NCBI GenBank assembly: GCA_009760855.2
Contig: WPIO01000008.1
Span: 7,620,501-7,684,500, forward strand
DNA length: 64,000 nucleotides
Origin: Cristatella mucedo
Lineage: Eukaryota; Bryozoa; Phylactolaemata; Cristatellidae
Reading direction: 5' to 3'
In this document: positions 10,934 to 19,690 of the stretch, one piece after another
Layout: every line of letters begins with the position of its first letter
Position numbering within the stretch: the first letter of the stretch is position 1
Made by a program: the position numbers and the translations under genes
Notes under the pieces: generated by a model
Seen by the model: only the letters and a program-made list of their open reading frames with translations
Database searches by the model: none
Told to the model about the DNA's origin: nothing

Positions 10934-12077
10934 TTGAATGGGAGAGAAAGAGAGACAGACAGAGAGAGAGTGAGTGAGAGATTAAGTAAGACAGAGAGAG
11001 AGAGAGAGGAAGATAAAGAGAGAGAGAGAGCTTCGTAAAATAGTTGCCAAATTATTTTTTGGTTGGGCGGTGGCCACAACCCGTTGCCCAGAAATCACGG
11101 AAGGAAAAGCCAATTGTTTACTGCTTGCCATGGAAACCAGATGATATGTGAGGTGTATTATGTGGACTGCCGAGATAAAGACGATTGTATAGTTCGCGCG
11201 GAGAACTAAATCTGTTTCTGGGCAAGTTCCATATGCTGCAAAAAGCATGACAATCGTATAAGGATAACATGCACAGCTTCAGCATAACTACAGGTACAAA
11301 AGACAATTCACAGGACCCAACTATTTTAACTTCTGTTTAAATGTCGTCCAGTCAGGGGATATCACGACGTCATTTGGAAACGAGTTCCACGCTTTGGAAG
11401 CGATCGAACTACAAGTGTGGTCTCCTAAGAATTTGATGTTGGTTCGAGGCACGCCTAAGCGACTTGAGTCTGGAGAACGGTCGATAGGATGCATAGCCTG
11501 ATTGGTATCTAGTTTGGATGGGTAGGCCGGAGCAAGACAATGACGGGTCCTAAAAGTGATTGACAAAACCTCGAAGTCAATTCGCTGCGTTGTATCTATC
11601 TGTGCTAATAAAACCCATTCGCACCTGCACTTCCTCATCCGGCCATCACGCTTATCCGGGCGTTGGCCGAAGGGTCAGGTCGAGCTGAAGGCCTTCGTGC
11701 CGCCGTAGGCGTGGAGACTGCCGGGGGCGCTTTGTCCAGTCGACGCTTTTTTTCCAGCATTCGCCATCGTGTTCGAACAGTTCGTCTTCATCAGCACCAG
11801 CCTCGTGTCGTCGCTGATACCCAACGTCCCGGAGAGCGTGTCGGAGCAGCGCATGCGCGCTCGCTACCTCGCCCAGGAAGCAGTGCACGACCTGGAGCTG
11901 GAGCGATCGCGCCATCAGCTGAACAAGAAAAAGAAGCGCGAGCTACAGCGAGTCAACTACAGCTCCATGGTGCGCCAGGCGTCGCCGGGCCGCCAGTCCA
12001 GCCAGTCGCTCGTGACGTCGCCGCCACCCTCGCCCTCGGCGGCCGTCTCGAGCAGCACGAGTAGCGCACTCAGCTGA
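301..12077 (+). CDS. Anoctamin (TMEM16) family membrane protein, 3' part of gene, 10 exons
   Basis: Anoctamins are ten-helix membrane proteins of the plasma or internal membranes that act as Ca2+-activated chloride channels and/or lipid scramblases. Exons at 301-410, 2488-2609, 2951-3235, 4361-4504, 4712-4888, 6567-6719, 8896-9058, 9156-9235, 10099-10254 and 11758-12077 join without a phase break to 569 codons plus a TGA stop. Family landmarks seen in order: WDxEGYEEAE with [119 protein letters not shown]. The cytosolic N-terminal dimerisation region and first helix are left of the window. The paralogue cannot be assigned. Several residues of the canonical Ca2+ site look substituted (see findings). 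Confidence 0.9.
1134..1630. repeat. (CT)n with interspersed (GT)n microsatellite
   Basis: About 500 bp are almost pure CTCT with GT blocks near 1302-1365, lying in an anoctamin intron. The length and impurity suggest an old, expanded tract. Confidence 0.95.
1875..1945 (+). repeat. L2-like LINE 3' tail fragment
   Basis: The conserved tail is seen: GCAAAGCGCCTAGAAA, GAGTTCTCTGAGGGCGCTTT, then a (CAT/ATT)n run. The same tail recurs in many places in the window. Confidence 0.8.
2488..2609 (+). CDS. Anoctamin exon b (membrane helix)
   Basis: The acceptor is TGCATTGCAG and the donor is TTG|GTGAGC. It encodes [12 protein letters not shown] followed by the hydrophobic helix [15 protein letters not shown]. 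The RNPVT and YM landmarks are typical of the segment before this helix in anoctamins. Confidence 0.85.
2951..3235 (+). CDS. Anoctamin exon c (two or three membrane helices)
   Basis: The acceptor is TCGTTGTCCAG and the donor is AAGG|GTCCGT. It encodes [48 protein letters not shown] and [20 protein letters not shown]. This is the most strongly family-like exon in the window. Confidence 0.92.
3777..3935 (-). mobile_element. tRNA-headed SINE with LINE-derived 3' tail (family B)
   Basis: Read on the minus strand, a head GGCCAGCGGTTAAGGTGCTC, then a B-box-like GTGGGCTCAAGCG, is followed by GAGATTAAGTT and a GGGCAC-type tail ending in ATAAATTA. Copies occur at 53.4 kb and 60.6 kb. Confidence 0.65.
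4361..4504 (+). CDS. Anoctamin exon d
   Basis: The acceptor is CCCGTCGCAG and the donor is TACC|GTGAGT. It encodes [20 protein letters not shown], then [18 protein letters not shown]. The Cys-containing EECxPxGC signature and the L..QL..VMLGKQ helix are classical anoctamin features. Confidence 0.92.
4712..4888 (+). CDS. Anoctamin exon e
   Basis: The acceptor CTCTCACGCAG precedes and the donor CTGG|GTAGGC follows. It encodes a basic linker, then [20 protein letters not shown] and LEL. The DEYLE motif carries two acidic residues that bind Ca2+ in other anoctamins, and both are kept. Confidence 0.9.
5327..5346 (+). repeat. Poly-G tract
   Basis: A run of G interrupted once lies in an intron, followed by GAGAGGGGG. 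It may form a G-quadruplex or be a polymorphic homopolymer. Confidence 0.7.
5935..6030 (+). repeat. L2-like LINE 3' tail fragment
   Basis: GCAGCAAATGTGAAGAGCCT, GAGATTGAGCTCTCTGAGGG and CGCTTTATCAAGTG are followed by ATT repeats. This is the 3' end only, with no coding part attached. Confidence 0.8.
6250..6354 (+). repeat. Two-copy tandem repeat, about 52 bp unit
   Basis: Two copies of GAGTTCTCGCGA...GACAGCGAAC...GGCGG..GACCGAC lie head to tail with a few substitutions, in the intron before exon f. Confidence 0.75.
6567..6719 (+). CDS. Anoctamin exon f
   Basis: The acceptor CGCTGCAG and donor GTCG|GTGAGC flank it. It encodes [37 protein letters not shown] and the [12 protein letters not shown] loop. 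The helix that normally carries an acidic pair has Lys at the first position (VMKIRLD). Confidence 0.92.
6791..6844 (+). repeat. Perfect 27-bp tandem duplication
   Basis: The unit beginning ATAGCTTGCTATTCCTTCAA occurs twice with one terminal difference. It lies just after anoctamin exon f. Confidence 0.9.
6905..7021 (+). repeat. (TG)n microsatellite
   Basis: This is a TG-rich tract of about 115 bp, pure in its second half, inside an anoctamin intron. Confidence 0.95.
7022..7136 (+). repeat. Dispersed host repeat R3
   Basis: CTGTAACTCCACAAAG, GCAGGAGAGTTTT and GGTACGCATTCGATAACCAA recur, diverged, at about 28.97-29.10 kb (inside the viral-like island), 37.99-38.11 kb (reverse) and, in part, near 39.4 kb. 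In reverse orientation it contains GCGCTATACAAA, a SINE-like 3' feature. Confidence 0.7.
7325..7386 (-). repeat. Possible tRNA-like SINE head
   Basis: On the minus strand GTGGTTAGCATAGCGGAT and GGTTCCGGGTTCAT resemble A and B boxes of a tRNA. No complete cloverleaf with an acceptor stem could be drawn, so it is not called as a tRNA gene. Confidence 0.35.
7700..8062 (+). repeat. Three-copy minisatellite, about 121 bp unit
   Basis: Unit starts near 7740, 7860 and 7981 share CACTC...CGGAGGGAGTAC, TCTCCACACTGAAG, CCTAAACCCTACCCGG and ACGCCAACT. The first copy contains CCCTAAACCCTAA, resembling telomeric repeats by chance or origin. It lies in the intron between exons f and g. Confidence 0.9.
8201..8220. 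other. Near-perfect palindrome
   Basis: TTCGGTGGA and TCCACCGAA arms of 9 bp are separated by 2 bp. This is a small hairpin in a GC-rich intron stretch (8.07-8.75 kb) in which I see nothing else. Confidence 0.7.
8896..9058 (+). CDS. Anoctamin exon g
   Basis: The acceptor is TTTGCAAG and the donor is AACGA|GTAATG. It encodes [36 protein letters not shown] and the start of an extracellular loop. The TSDF motif is diagnostic. In phase, the codon at the upstream junction reads Gly as expected for the family (VGIW). Confidence 0.87.
9156..9235 (+). CDS. Anoctamin exon h
   Basis: The acceptor CTTTTTTCAG precedes and the donor CAAG|GTCAGC follows. It encodes [20 protein letters not shown] and STFDTQ, the extracellular-loop segment with the GYV..SLS.F pattern of anoctamins. 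The frame is fixed by both neighbours. Confidence 0.82.
10099..10254 (+). CDS. Anoctamin exon i
   Basis: The acceptor GTCTTGCAG and donor CTCG|GTTGGT flank it. It encodes [21 protein letters not shown] and [15 protein letters not shown]. The C-x-x-RDFR and [11 protein letters not shown] landmarks lead into the last helix. Confidence 0.88.
10393..10735 (-). mobile_element. L2-like LINE 3' end
   Basis: Read on minus, the end of the reverse transcriptase (GTGGGTCCCTGTGATTCGTC region), a 3' UTR with repeated CATGCTGACCCTGTGCATG-type blocks, then the tail GCAAATGTAAAGCGCCTAGA and (ATT)n. It is in the intron before the last anoctamin exon. Confidence 0.85.
10735..11030. repeat. (AG)n microsatellite
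   Basis: This is an AGAG tract of about 300 bp with a pure core at 10870-10930, directly abutting the truncated LINE. The Ser/Leu-rich ORFs here are repeat translations. Confidence 0.95.
11165..11645 (-). mobile_element. Second L2-clade LINE fragment, RT C-terminus
   Basis: The minus-strand ORF 11321-11638 has [21 protein letters not shown] and WTTFKQKLK, the signature of the C-terminal domain of L2/CR1-type reverse transcriptases. Its sequence is distinct from the main family in this window. Confidence 0.75.
11758..12077 (+). CDS. Anoctamin terminal exon with stop codon
   Basis: The acceptor CTTTTTTTCCAG precedes the exon. It encodes the last helix ([20 protein letters not shown]), [11 protein letters not shown], an amphipathic [20 protein letters not shown] stretch with a basic KKKKR cluster, and a Ser/Pro-rich cytosolic tail. 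The stop is TGA at 12075-12077. Confidence 0.9.
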
Positions 12078-12935
12078 GACGGCCGCCTTGGCGGGGCGGG
12101 GCGGGGCGCAGCCGATTCGCGGCGTCCCAACGCTCACTACGCTCTCTCAGGGCGGCCGACGGCGTAGCCGCCGTCGCCTCGCGAGAGCTCGAGCACGGGG
12201 CGCCAGCGACGCGAGCCGTATTAGGAGGCGAGAATCTCTCAGCCGCTCTGCGTAGCCGCTGCCGAGGCCGACGCCGTCGCTCGAGAGGGTGCTGGCACCC
12301 TCGTGGCTGGTACCCGAGTTGGCTCGCCAGGCCACGCAGCTCGCGGTCTCGCGTTCGATGAATCTTTTACCAGCAGACTTTGATGGTCGGAGGAAACGTT
12401 GTCGCGGCGGGGCATTCGCTTGCTGCTGATGTGCATGACCATCGAGCAAGATGGCGAGAAAGCGACGACCTAGCTGACCTAGCAGCCTTCGCCGTCTGCA
12501 GCAGACGGCGGTGGCCCTAGCAGAAGCTAGCGCTGCCGCGTCGAGACAAGACATGGACGGCCACTTTTCCGCCGCAAAAGCAGTTTCAGTCTAAAGCGTT
12601 CGCGCATCTCTGAAGTTCTCAGCGTTCGTTGAGTGCCAGCTCGTCTAGCGGTGTCGGCTGCGTCGCGTCGCATAGCTGCGAACGAATGGGGACCCAGATT
12701 GCCGAGCCGTAGAGCAGGTGGAGGGGTGTGGCGGAGGGACCGGGAGATGTGCCTTCTCGAAAGTCAGCTGGAGCAGCACTGAACCCTACTTCATGTCACT
12801 CCCTCTTTCTTTCGTTCTTCTTTCCGTTTCCGTTTCCGTTCTCCCGACGGGCTTTCCTCATTTCCTTCCTTGAACCCAAGTCGGAGCTGCAGATTCGCCG
12901 GTGTGTAGCACTTATCCAGGAAATTACCCCATTAA
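12078..12935. other. 3' flank of anoctamin, no gene seen
   Basis: The GC-rich 3' UTR or flank is followed by TTCCGTTTCCGTTTCCGTTC (12824-12840 area). I saw no convincing AATAAA within it and no coding frame with support. Confidence 0.5.
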
Positions 12936-13445
12936 ATAATAATAACAATACATTTGATATAGCACCGTCAGAGAACTCAATCTCTTTTTAGGCACTTTAC
13001 ATTTGATGCAAAGGAAACACGATCGAATGGTTAGTGGTAGCGTGCTCAATAGACAACAAGAATAACATAGTTGGGAATGACGTTGATGTTGATGAACAGG
13101 GTCAGCATGCTAGTTTGTTTAGTGGCAGCATGCACAGTGTCAGCACGCGTGAGCACATAAAGGACAACAACACGGACCCACTCAATGCTGTGATAAATAG
13201 CTGTGTTTTTAGTTTCTTTTTAAATGTGGTCAAGTCAGGAGATGACGTGACGCAAGTCGGGAGTGAGTTCTAGACTTTGGGAGCATGCGAACTAAATGCA
13301 CGGTCTCCAAAGGGTTTGAGATTTGTATGAGGTATAGGTAAACAGTTAGGTTCGCGAGTCAATCTGTGTAGAACAATATTTTTCATGAAGACTTTATTGA
13401 GTTTGTATCTACTAAGAAAACCATTACAAGAAATCAGGTTAAGAT
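12936..13445 (-). mobile_element. L2-like LINE 3' end at left edge of AT-rich island
   Basis: The (ATT)n tail, GGCACTTTACATTTGATGCA and the RT C-terminal frame (GDRAFSSHAPKV on minus) are seen. Composition switches to AT-rich viral-like sequence directly to its right. Confidence 0.85.
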
Positions 13446-13639
13446 TCAAAGTTCGCATCTTACAATAAACTCAGTTACACAAAAGAAGACTGCACTATCA
13501 GCATTTGAAAGTAAATGCTGGTGGTTAGATTGCGGCCACATAGTTACGCTTAGGGCCAGTACAGGATTAGTGATGAGAATCCCGGTAAGTGTCGTACTTT
13601 TAGTTAATCCTTTCCTTTTCATTTGCACTTAATATTGTT

Positions 13640-14750
13640 TAACTTAAACAAGGTTTAGCCAGTATTGAAAGAGATGGAGCTCTCGGATAATATTTGCAAG
13701 TTTATAACCGAATATACAATTGGCTATATTCTTAAACAGTAGTTAAAAAACCTATTCCTCGCTGAAATAACAATAGAATACATAGATCGCAAGGTAACTA
13801 TTCGTGACTTACACTAGTTAACAAAAAGCAGTAATGTGAGTCATTAAAAAATTGACAAAATTAACTAATCCTGTAAGTTTGATGTTTTGCGTTTTATATA
13901 AGAATGGATTTACCTTTATAGACCAAAACAAAATTATACGAATCGATACGACTAGAGATCTTCTCAATAAAATGCTAGCTTTAATCACTAACTTGAGACG
14001 TGCTGATTCTGACTATGATGTGCATGGATATTATAGGATGTGTTGGGCTAGAAAGTTACCACGATAGTATATCGACCATTTGTTGTACCTGGTAAGTAGT
14101 TATAACATTATTAGTAAAGCTGAAACAGCATTGCTAAACTTAGTTTTTTCAGCTTTGAAAATCACACCAGATACATGTTCCACTCCAACGTTTAGTCGTA
14201 CATGACGTTATAGAATAGAAAACAACCCTGGACGTGACGCATTCGCAGTCAAAAATCGCAGCACAATTATCGCTCAAGTAGACTTAAATTCATTCTTACA
14301 CAGATACGTACGTGAAGTATTTTACATCGCTCAGTGTGAGACTGAGACGCCGACTAAGGTTGGAAACTCTACAATTAAAGCTGATTTAAAAGCTAACTTA
14401 GGGTCTCAGATTGATGCTAGGTGGTTGAATGAGCCTAGTAAGATGAGCAGTTATAGCACTTGGGTTGCAGATAAAATTTTTCACCATGTCTACTGTCAAT
14501 AGCGGGTCAGTGGATTTAAACCTGATATCGAACCCATCGTTAATGATGAGGTTACGCAGTTCTACCGAGCATCTTTAGAGGTTAGAGGTTAAAGGTTGGA
14601 GCACGCTACAGACTAGTATGTCAGCTAGCAATCAGGTAGGACAAATCTCATCCTTCTAGTCGAGACAACACCACCAGCAGTAGCCACTACTGACATGCAG
14701 CTAGTTCCTGCAGTGCCACCAGTTAAAACTCGAGGTTAGCGTTCAATATT
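13640..14750 (+). pseudogene. Unassigned viral-like gene remnant 1
   Basis: A coherent frame runs from about 13640 (FNLNKV, LKEMELSDNICKFITEY) to about 13880. It then shifts to a second frame from about 13890 (CVLYKNGFTFIDQNK, RRADSDYDVHGYYRMCW, then CETETPTKVGNSTIKADLKA). Interruptions in the second frame include TAG at about 14065 and several TAG/TAA near 14.5-14.65 kb, plus one TGA near 14.2 kb. No family was recognised. Length suggests a protein of 300 or more residues. Confidence 0.45.
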
Positions 14751-14889
14751 CTTATTTAAAAACTGTTACTCTAATAGAGAGAACGAGTAGCTTGCCTCCT
14801 CTTCCGATGCCTGTTGATGCTTGTTGATGTTGATGTTAATGTTGATGTTGATGCCTGTTGATGCGAGCGCAAAGGCTATAATGTAATGG

Positions 14890-15300
14890 GCAGTTTGACG
14901 TTCCTATTTACGCGATTGGACTGGATAATATTGAGGAACTTCGATATTCATTGTCTGAATCACTTAAGCTCATGCTGGAATATTACGCTTTGCGAAAGGT
15001 TCCGTTGGATCTTTTTATTGCATGTGTTCAAATATTAGAGACAGCAGCATCTTTGGAGAGATCATAAACAATCGTATAGTTAAAAAGGCCAGCACGATGC
15101 CAAGTGCAGCTTACGTACCAAAACAGATTGGTTAATGCTGTTGAAGAAAAAGATTCATGACGGTGTTTATTCTCCGACACCAGTTAATCCTAGGGAAATC
15201 ATTACCAAAGATCAGGCATGGAGTATTCAAATTCCACATCTGATAGCGTAATAACTTTTGCTATCACTTCTGTTTTGGATCAAACATTCTCTTTTACAGC
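14890..15300 (+). pseudogene. Unassigned viral-like gene remnant 2
   Basis: The frame DVPIYAIGLDNIEELRYSLS, then LEYYALRKVPLDLF and CVQILETAASLERS, is uninterrupted for about 60 codons before TAA and TAG. A downstream hydrophobic stretch (ITFAITSVLDQTFSFTAIIL) is close by in the next part. Function unknown. Just upstream is a GTTGATG repeat at 14812-14865. Confidence 0.4.
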
Positions 15301-15409
15301 GATAATTCTGGTTTCAGCCTTCGTTTTCATAATTATTTCGTAGACAACTTGTCCATTTTTTATTTTTTCTCATAGATAGATCAATGTTATCCATCATATT
15401 TAAAATATG

Positions 15410-15765
15410 TTTAAATGTAATTAAAATAAAAGTTAAATGTTCTGAACAACTTTTAATTCGATGTAATAGTTTGTTAATAATTTGAAAATCTGCGTTCGAG
15501 ACAGTTTCACATAATTTGGGAAACTTAATGATATACTCACAGCTTATCTTTGTCGTATCTCTAAAAAAATATCTATCAATTTTGGGGATATAGTATAACC
15601 ACTAACTCTATCTGTTATATAACTTCTATCCTTGTAAAAACTTGAAGCTACGCTCCACCACCCAAAGTCAGTGAATAAAAGTGAATCTAGAGTATCGTTA
15701 ATAGTCTTTATATACCTATATTTAAGCAATTTAATAACACAGTAATAGTTTAATCCAACCGTCAT
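15410..15765 (-). pseudogene. Unassigned viral-like gene remnant 3
   Basis: The minus ORF from 15765 (MTVGLNYYCVIKLLKYRYIK, FGWWSVASSFYKDRSYITDR) ends at a TAA near 15545. The same frame continues coherently for about 45 codons (AVSISLSFPNYVKLSRTQIF) with more TAA only. No homologue was recognised. Confidence 0.4.
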
Positions 15766-16372
15766 TCAATCAGATATAGTAATGAAAATTTAAAACTTTT
15801 AAGGAATAAGTAATTATTTGTGTTTACCTTTTAATTATAGTTATCTGAAGTACACACCACTTCCCTTACTAATATAGGTAAACCATTACTCATTCCCACT
15901 TCATAAGTTGACGGTTGAAGCACTCGTAGCTCACTAATCTAAAGTTAATTATTTCATATCATAACAATTGAGTTTTTACAACTGATAATAATCTTGATAG
16001 AGTGTTTTCATCACCAACTTTACGTCTGGAACTGTAAGGTTCCAACCCTCGTTCTCGCTTGCATATTTCAGGGAAGAGATACTATAGGTTCTTAGCTAGC
16101 AAAACTCGGCTGTAGACAAAGTTCCTATTTTCAGAAAATACTGTCGTAAGTATCCTATTTTTATTACCTGTTTATCAATATTACAGATAGGTTTTATACG
16201 TGAAACTCAATATAGAATAATATTTCTGCTCAGAGTAAATTTAAATTTATTCGTTATATCTTTTCCTCTACTCCCCAATTTCGTATCTGAATTAAATTTT
16301 AGTAGCGTCGTGCTTTCCATTTACTTGTTACTTTTACGTATCTCGTACTGAAATTTGATACATCACTTCTTA

Positions 16373-18045
16373 TTATATCATCCGAATTTTTCTAATGAAA
16401 TTAAATTCCATAATATCTGTATTCATAGGATCATCTAAATCACCAGCCCTAGCTACATCAAAGATCCTGTTATGTTCCTGTTCTAGCTTGTCAAGCGTTG
16501 CTAGATCAGATTTTTGTAACATCATATGTGATTTCAGGCTTATGTAGCCATCACTCATTATAAGATCTCTAGGACTCCTATCCTCTCTTACAGTAAGTAT
16601 ATTTCCAACCAACTTTTTATCGTAATCATGATAATACCTTCAAAATAATTCCCTTTTCTGACCATCAGGATCAGGTTTATTATATGGATATAGAGTTAAA
16701 AGCCTCCTAGAAAGTTGTCCTGGTAGCGTATAGTATGCAGCTATAATCAATCCTTTATTAGGAATGGTAGTATTCGCCATTAGTGTTACCCATCGTGATG
16801 TTCTTGCTTGAACTTAACTACTATCGTAAAATCCTCTCAATCTTACTAATTTAACATATATGTTTATTAGTTTTGAATGTAACTTAATCTTACATCGTCA
16901 TTAATATTGGAAAGATGTTTGGTACTACTGATTACATTGTTGCTTATGTATAGAGTACCAGTCATCGTGTCGCCTAGTTTGGTTACAAGGTAAGTCTTGA
17001 GACATCCAAATTTGGATACATCTAAGCCACTAGCAGGATCAGGATTACTATCAGGATTTACAGCTAACGTAGCTTCAGTGTAGAGCTAACAAAAATGGCA
17101 AGTTTTGTATCCGCATAATCCGTCGTCGCATCATCACTAAGATCTAATCGATTTGCGAGATTATTCAAGCGACGATTATTCATATCCAAGTAGCCATCAG
17201 CTGTAGTACCTCTGCTAACTTTATTACATAATTTTAGTTACACATCTTGGGTTAACGGCATCGACAGCACATGATCAGCTAATCCGCTAATGTTATTTCC
17301 ATTCATGCTTGATGTTCCTGACATCACATATCCGGTTTTGCCAATAGAATTTCTAATATTTCTCCCGCCTTCTTTGAAAAGAGAACATTCCTTATATTAA
17401 CTAAGTTGTAAATATGAGTAAATCTAACCAATTCTATCCAACGTCGACGTACGTTATATAAATCCTTAAACTTATCGCACTTTGATATATATGTGTTACT
17501 AAGATTGTTTATAACAAAATTGCTAGTGTCAGTAAATCTCGTCCAATAAGTACCACCATATAGTCTCCAATACACAGAGGTGCTTGCAGGATTCCAATCT
17601 AAATAGCCTGGAATGAATGATGTAATCGTTCGTTGCTAGCCTAGTCTAGCCTAATATGTCCATCACTTCTACACCGTTAGGCGTGAGTTACGTAGGTGTA
17701 ATTGCATCTGCATTTCCATTTGCCGGTTGATCAGTTTGCATAGTATAGAACGTTGGCCTATACATTCCAAATAAAAACATGTCGCTAATATAAGTCATTC
17801 TCTAATTTTTTTTGTATGTGAGACATATTACCTAAATCGAAAGCATTACCCGAATTCTTAATGCTTTTAATTTTAACGTTCGCCGTATCCATTTCTTTAG
17901 TACCCCCACCACTTGGAAACTGAGATCTAATTTTAAAGTGTCCTTGATCAATAATCTTATAAGATCTGTTATCTTGGAATCCAATCCCGTCTGCAGATTT
18001 TTCTCTTATGCCTACAACGTTTACACAATACAGATGACTCAGCAC
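16373..18045 (-). pseudogene. Fibre/collar-motif protein remnant (minus)
   Basis: Tandem units of the fibre motif are visible on minus between about 17.30 and 16.86 kb: GYVMSGTSSMNGNNISGLAD, then TADGYLDMNNRRLNNL with DDATTDYADTKLA, then LGDTMTGTLYISNN. This G-[DY]-x-M-[TS]-G...N-I..L...DA..YxxxK pattern recurs in phage tail fibres and in fibre-like proteins of Polinton-type elements, and places attachment subunits on particles. The N-terminal part (ORF 17785-18045, with SGGGTKEMDTANVKIK) and the C-terminal part (ORF 16373-16612 and its upstream frame with NKGLIIAAYYTLPGQLSRRL) are broken by two to three frameshifts and by TAA, TAG and TGA. Confidence 0.55.
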
Positions 18046-18427
18046 CCTTTTAACACTCGTATATCTAATTTAGAATCGAGTTGCGATTTAGTTAGAGCAT
18101 CGCTATCAAACATTCCATCTTGAGAGTTTAAGATTTGTCTGCCTCTAAAATATTACAATCCGTAATATTCTAGATTGATTGTGTCGTTAGTGTCGATAGG
18201 TTTGCCTAGGTTTGTTAACGTATATTTAAATATCCAATATACCAAATATCCAATATCTAAAATACCCATATATCCAAATCTGTCAGCGATGTAGGATTAA
18301 TTTTTGTTGGCAAGATATCTATATATAATGGAACGGATTCCGAGATTGAGTAACGCGCATAAAGTTACTATTAGGTCAAACTATAACATTTACATATGAG
18401 AAGACTATTAAAAATTCACCCATAAAG

Positions 18428-18880
18428 TTGAATAAACCTATCGTTTACAAGATTGCTGAAGCTGTTTATTGTGGAGTTGAGACAACTATCAAGATAACGA
18501 AAAGAATGATTGGTGGTGATTTACAAGATGTGAAAGATGTAGTTGATAAAGCAAAGACTGCTGTAGGTAGTATAACTAAAGGAAGTGAGGCAGCAGGTAG
18601 AGGTATCGTAAAGTTTGCTCTTAGACTCACGTCTAAATTCGGTGCAAGGGCTGAAGGTAAGGTAGCAGCCATAGTTCCAAAAGCTCTTACAACTCAAAGC
18701 GTGATAGGTAAAGCTGCCAACTTGGTTGATGGATTTGTAGGTGGAATCACTGGAATAATAGATCTAGGTTTATTCATTAAGGCGATAGCTAACTATATCA
18801 CTTCTGGTAAATATGGAGGTGTCAATTGGAAAACGAAGCGAAACGAGCGATGGTCAAGAGAAAATTGCCAGTTAGATTAG
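18428..18880 (+). CDS. Viral-like hydrophobic/basic protein, 150 codons open
   Basis: This is the longest clean non-repeat frame in the island. It has a basic N-terminal half (TTIKITKRMIGG, KDVVDKAKTAVGSITKGSEA), then an Ala/Gly-rich amphipathic stretch and a likely membrane segment (VGGITGIIDLGLFIKAIANY). Such proteins occur among minor virion or membrane proteins, but I recognise no family. The last 20 residues differ in character from the frame that takes over at 18826, suggesting a one-base frameshift near 18800. Confidence 0.5.
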   Translation: MNKPIVYKIAEAVYCGVETTIKITKRMIGGDLQDVKDVVDKAKTAVGSITKGSEAAGRGIVKFALRLTSKFGARAEGKVAAIVPKALTTQSVIGKAANLVDGFVGGITGIIDLGLFIKAIANYITSGKYGGVNWKTKRNERWSRENCQLD

Positions 18881-19121
18881 AATTAGGTCTCTATATCAAC
18901 GATATGTTACTAGGAGCTAAAATAGATAATGTGGATTGGTACACAAATGCATGTGCGTTTCTTAAAGATATATTTGGTAAGGAAGTGAGTTGGAATGCTA
19001 ATCAACTCAATTCGAAATCTTGGTCAACGAATTTCGTAACGCTAAGGCGTGGAGGTTCTTTATCTGAAAGTCCAGCAATCGTAGCATAAGTTGACTCTGC
19101 GCTTGGAACTGCTTGAATGGT
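18826..19121 (+). pseudogene. Continuation or second small viral-like gene
   Basis: An open frame with VRLELGLYINDMLLGAKIDN, VDWYTNACAFLKDIFGKEV and LRRGGSLSESPAIVA ends at TAA 19087-19089. The same frame continues coherently (VDSALGTA) before the LINE insertion at about 19122. It may be the C-terminal half of the 18428 gene after a frameshift. Confidence 0.4.
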
Positions 19122-19690
19122 TACTTAATAATAATAATAATAATAATAATACTGCACTTGATAAAGCGCCCACAGAGAACTTAATCTCTTTCTAGGCGCT
19201 TTACATTTGCTGCAAAGGGAAATGCAATTGAATGGTAAATAAAATCATGCTTGAATAACAAACAAAAAATAATATAGTTAGGGGTGGCATGCACAGGGTC
19301 AGCATGCAAATGTTGTTAGTGGCAGCATGCACAGTGTTAGCACGCATAAGCACATCAAGGACGAATCACAGGGACCCACTAAATGCTGTCCTAAATAGGT
19401 GTGTTTTTAAGTTCCTTTTAAATGTGGTCTGGTCAGGGGATGTTGTGACGCAGGTCGGGAGGGAGTTCCAGGCTTTGGGAGCATATGAACTAAATGCACG
19501 GTCTCCAAAGGATTTAAGGTTTGTACAAGGTATTTGTAGACTGTTGGATTCCGAAAAGCGGGTGGTACGATGCTTGGCCTGATGGGGGAGTATATCGGAG
19601 AGATTAGCTGGAGCCATAGGACCTAAAAGTGAGAGACAAAACCGTGAAGTCAATCCGTACTTGATCTGTAGTCGCAGTCTTTACTTTCAT
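19122..19690 (-). mobile_element. L2-like LINE 3' end inserted in the island
   Basis: The RT C-terminal frame on minus 19366-19653 ([49 protein letters not shown], stop TGA), the 3' UTR and the (ATT)n tail are all present. Host repeat inside the island shows that the island was resident before this insertion. Confidence 0.9.
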
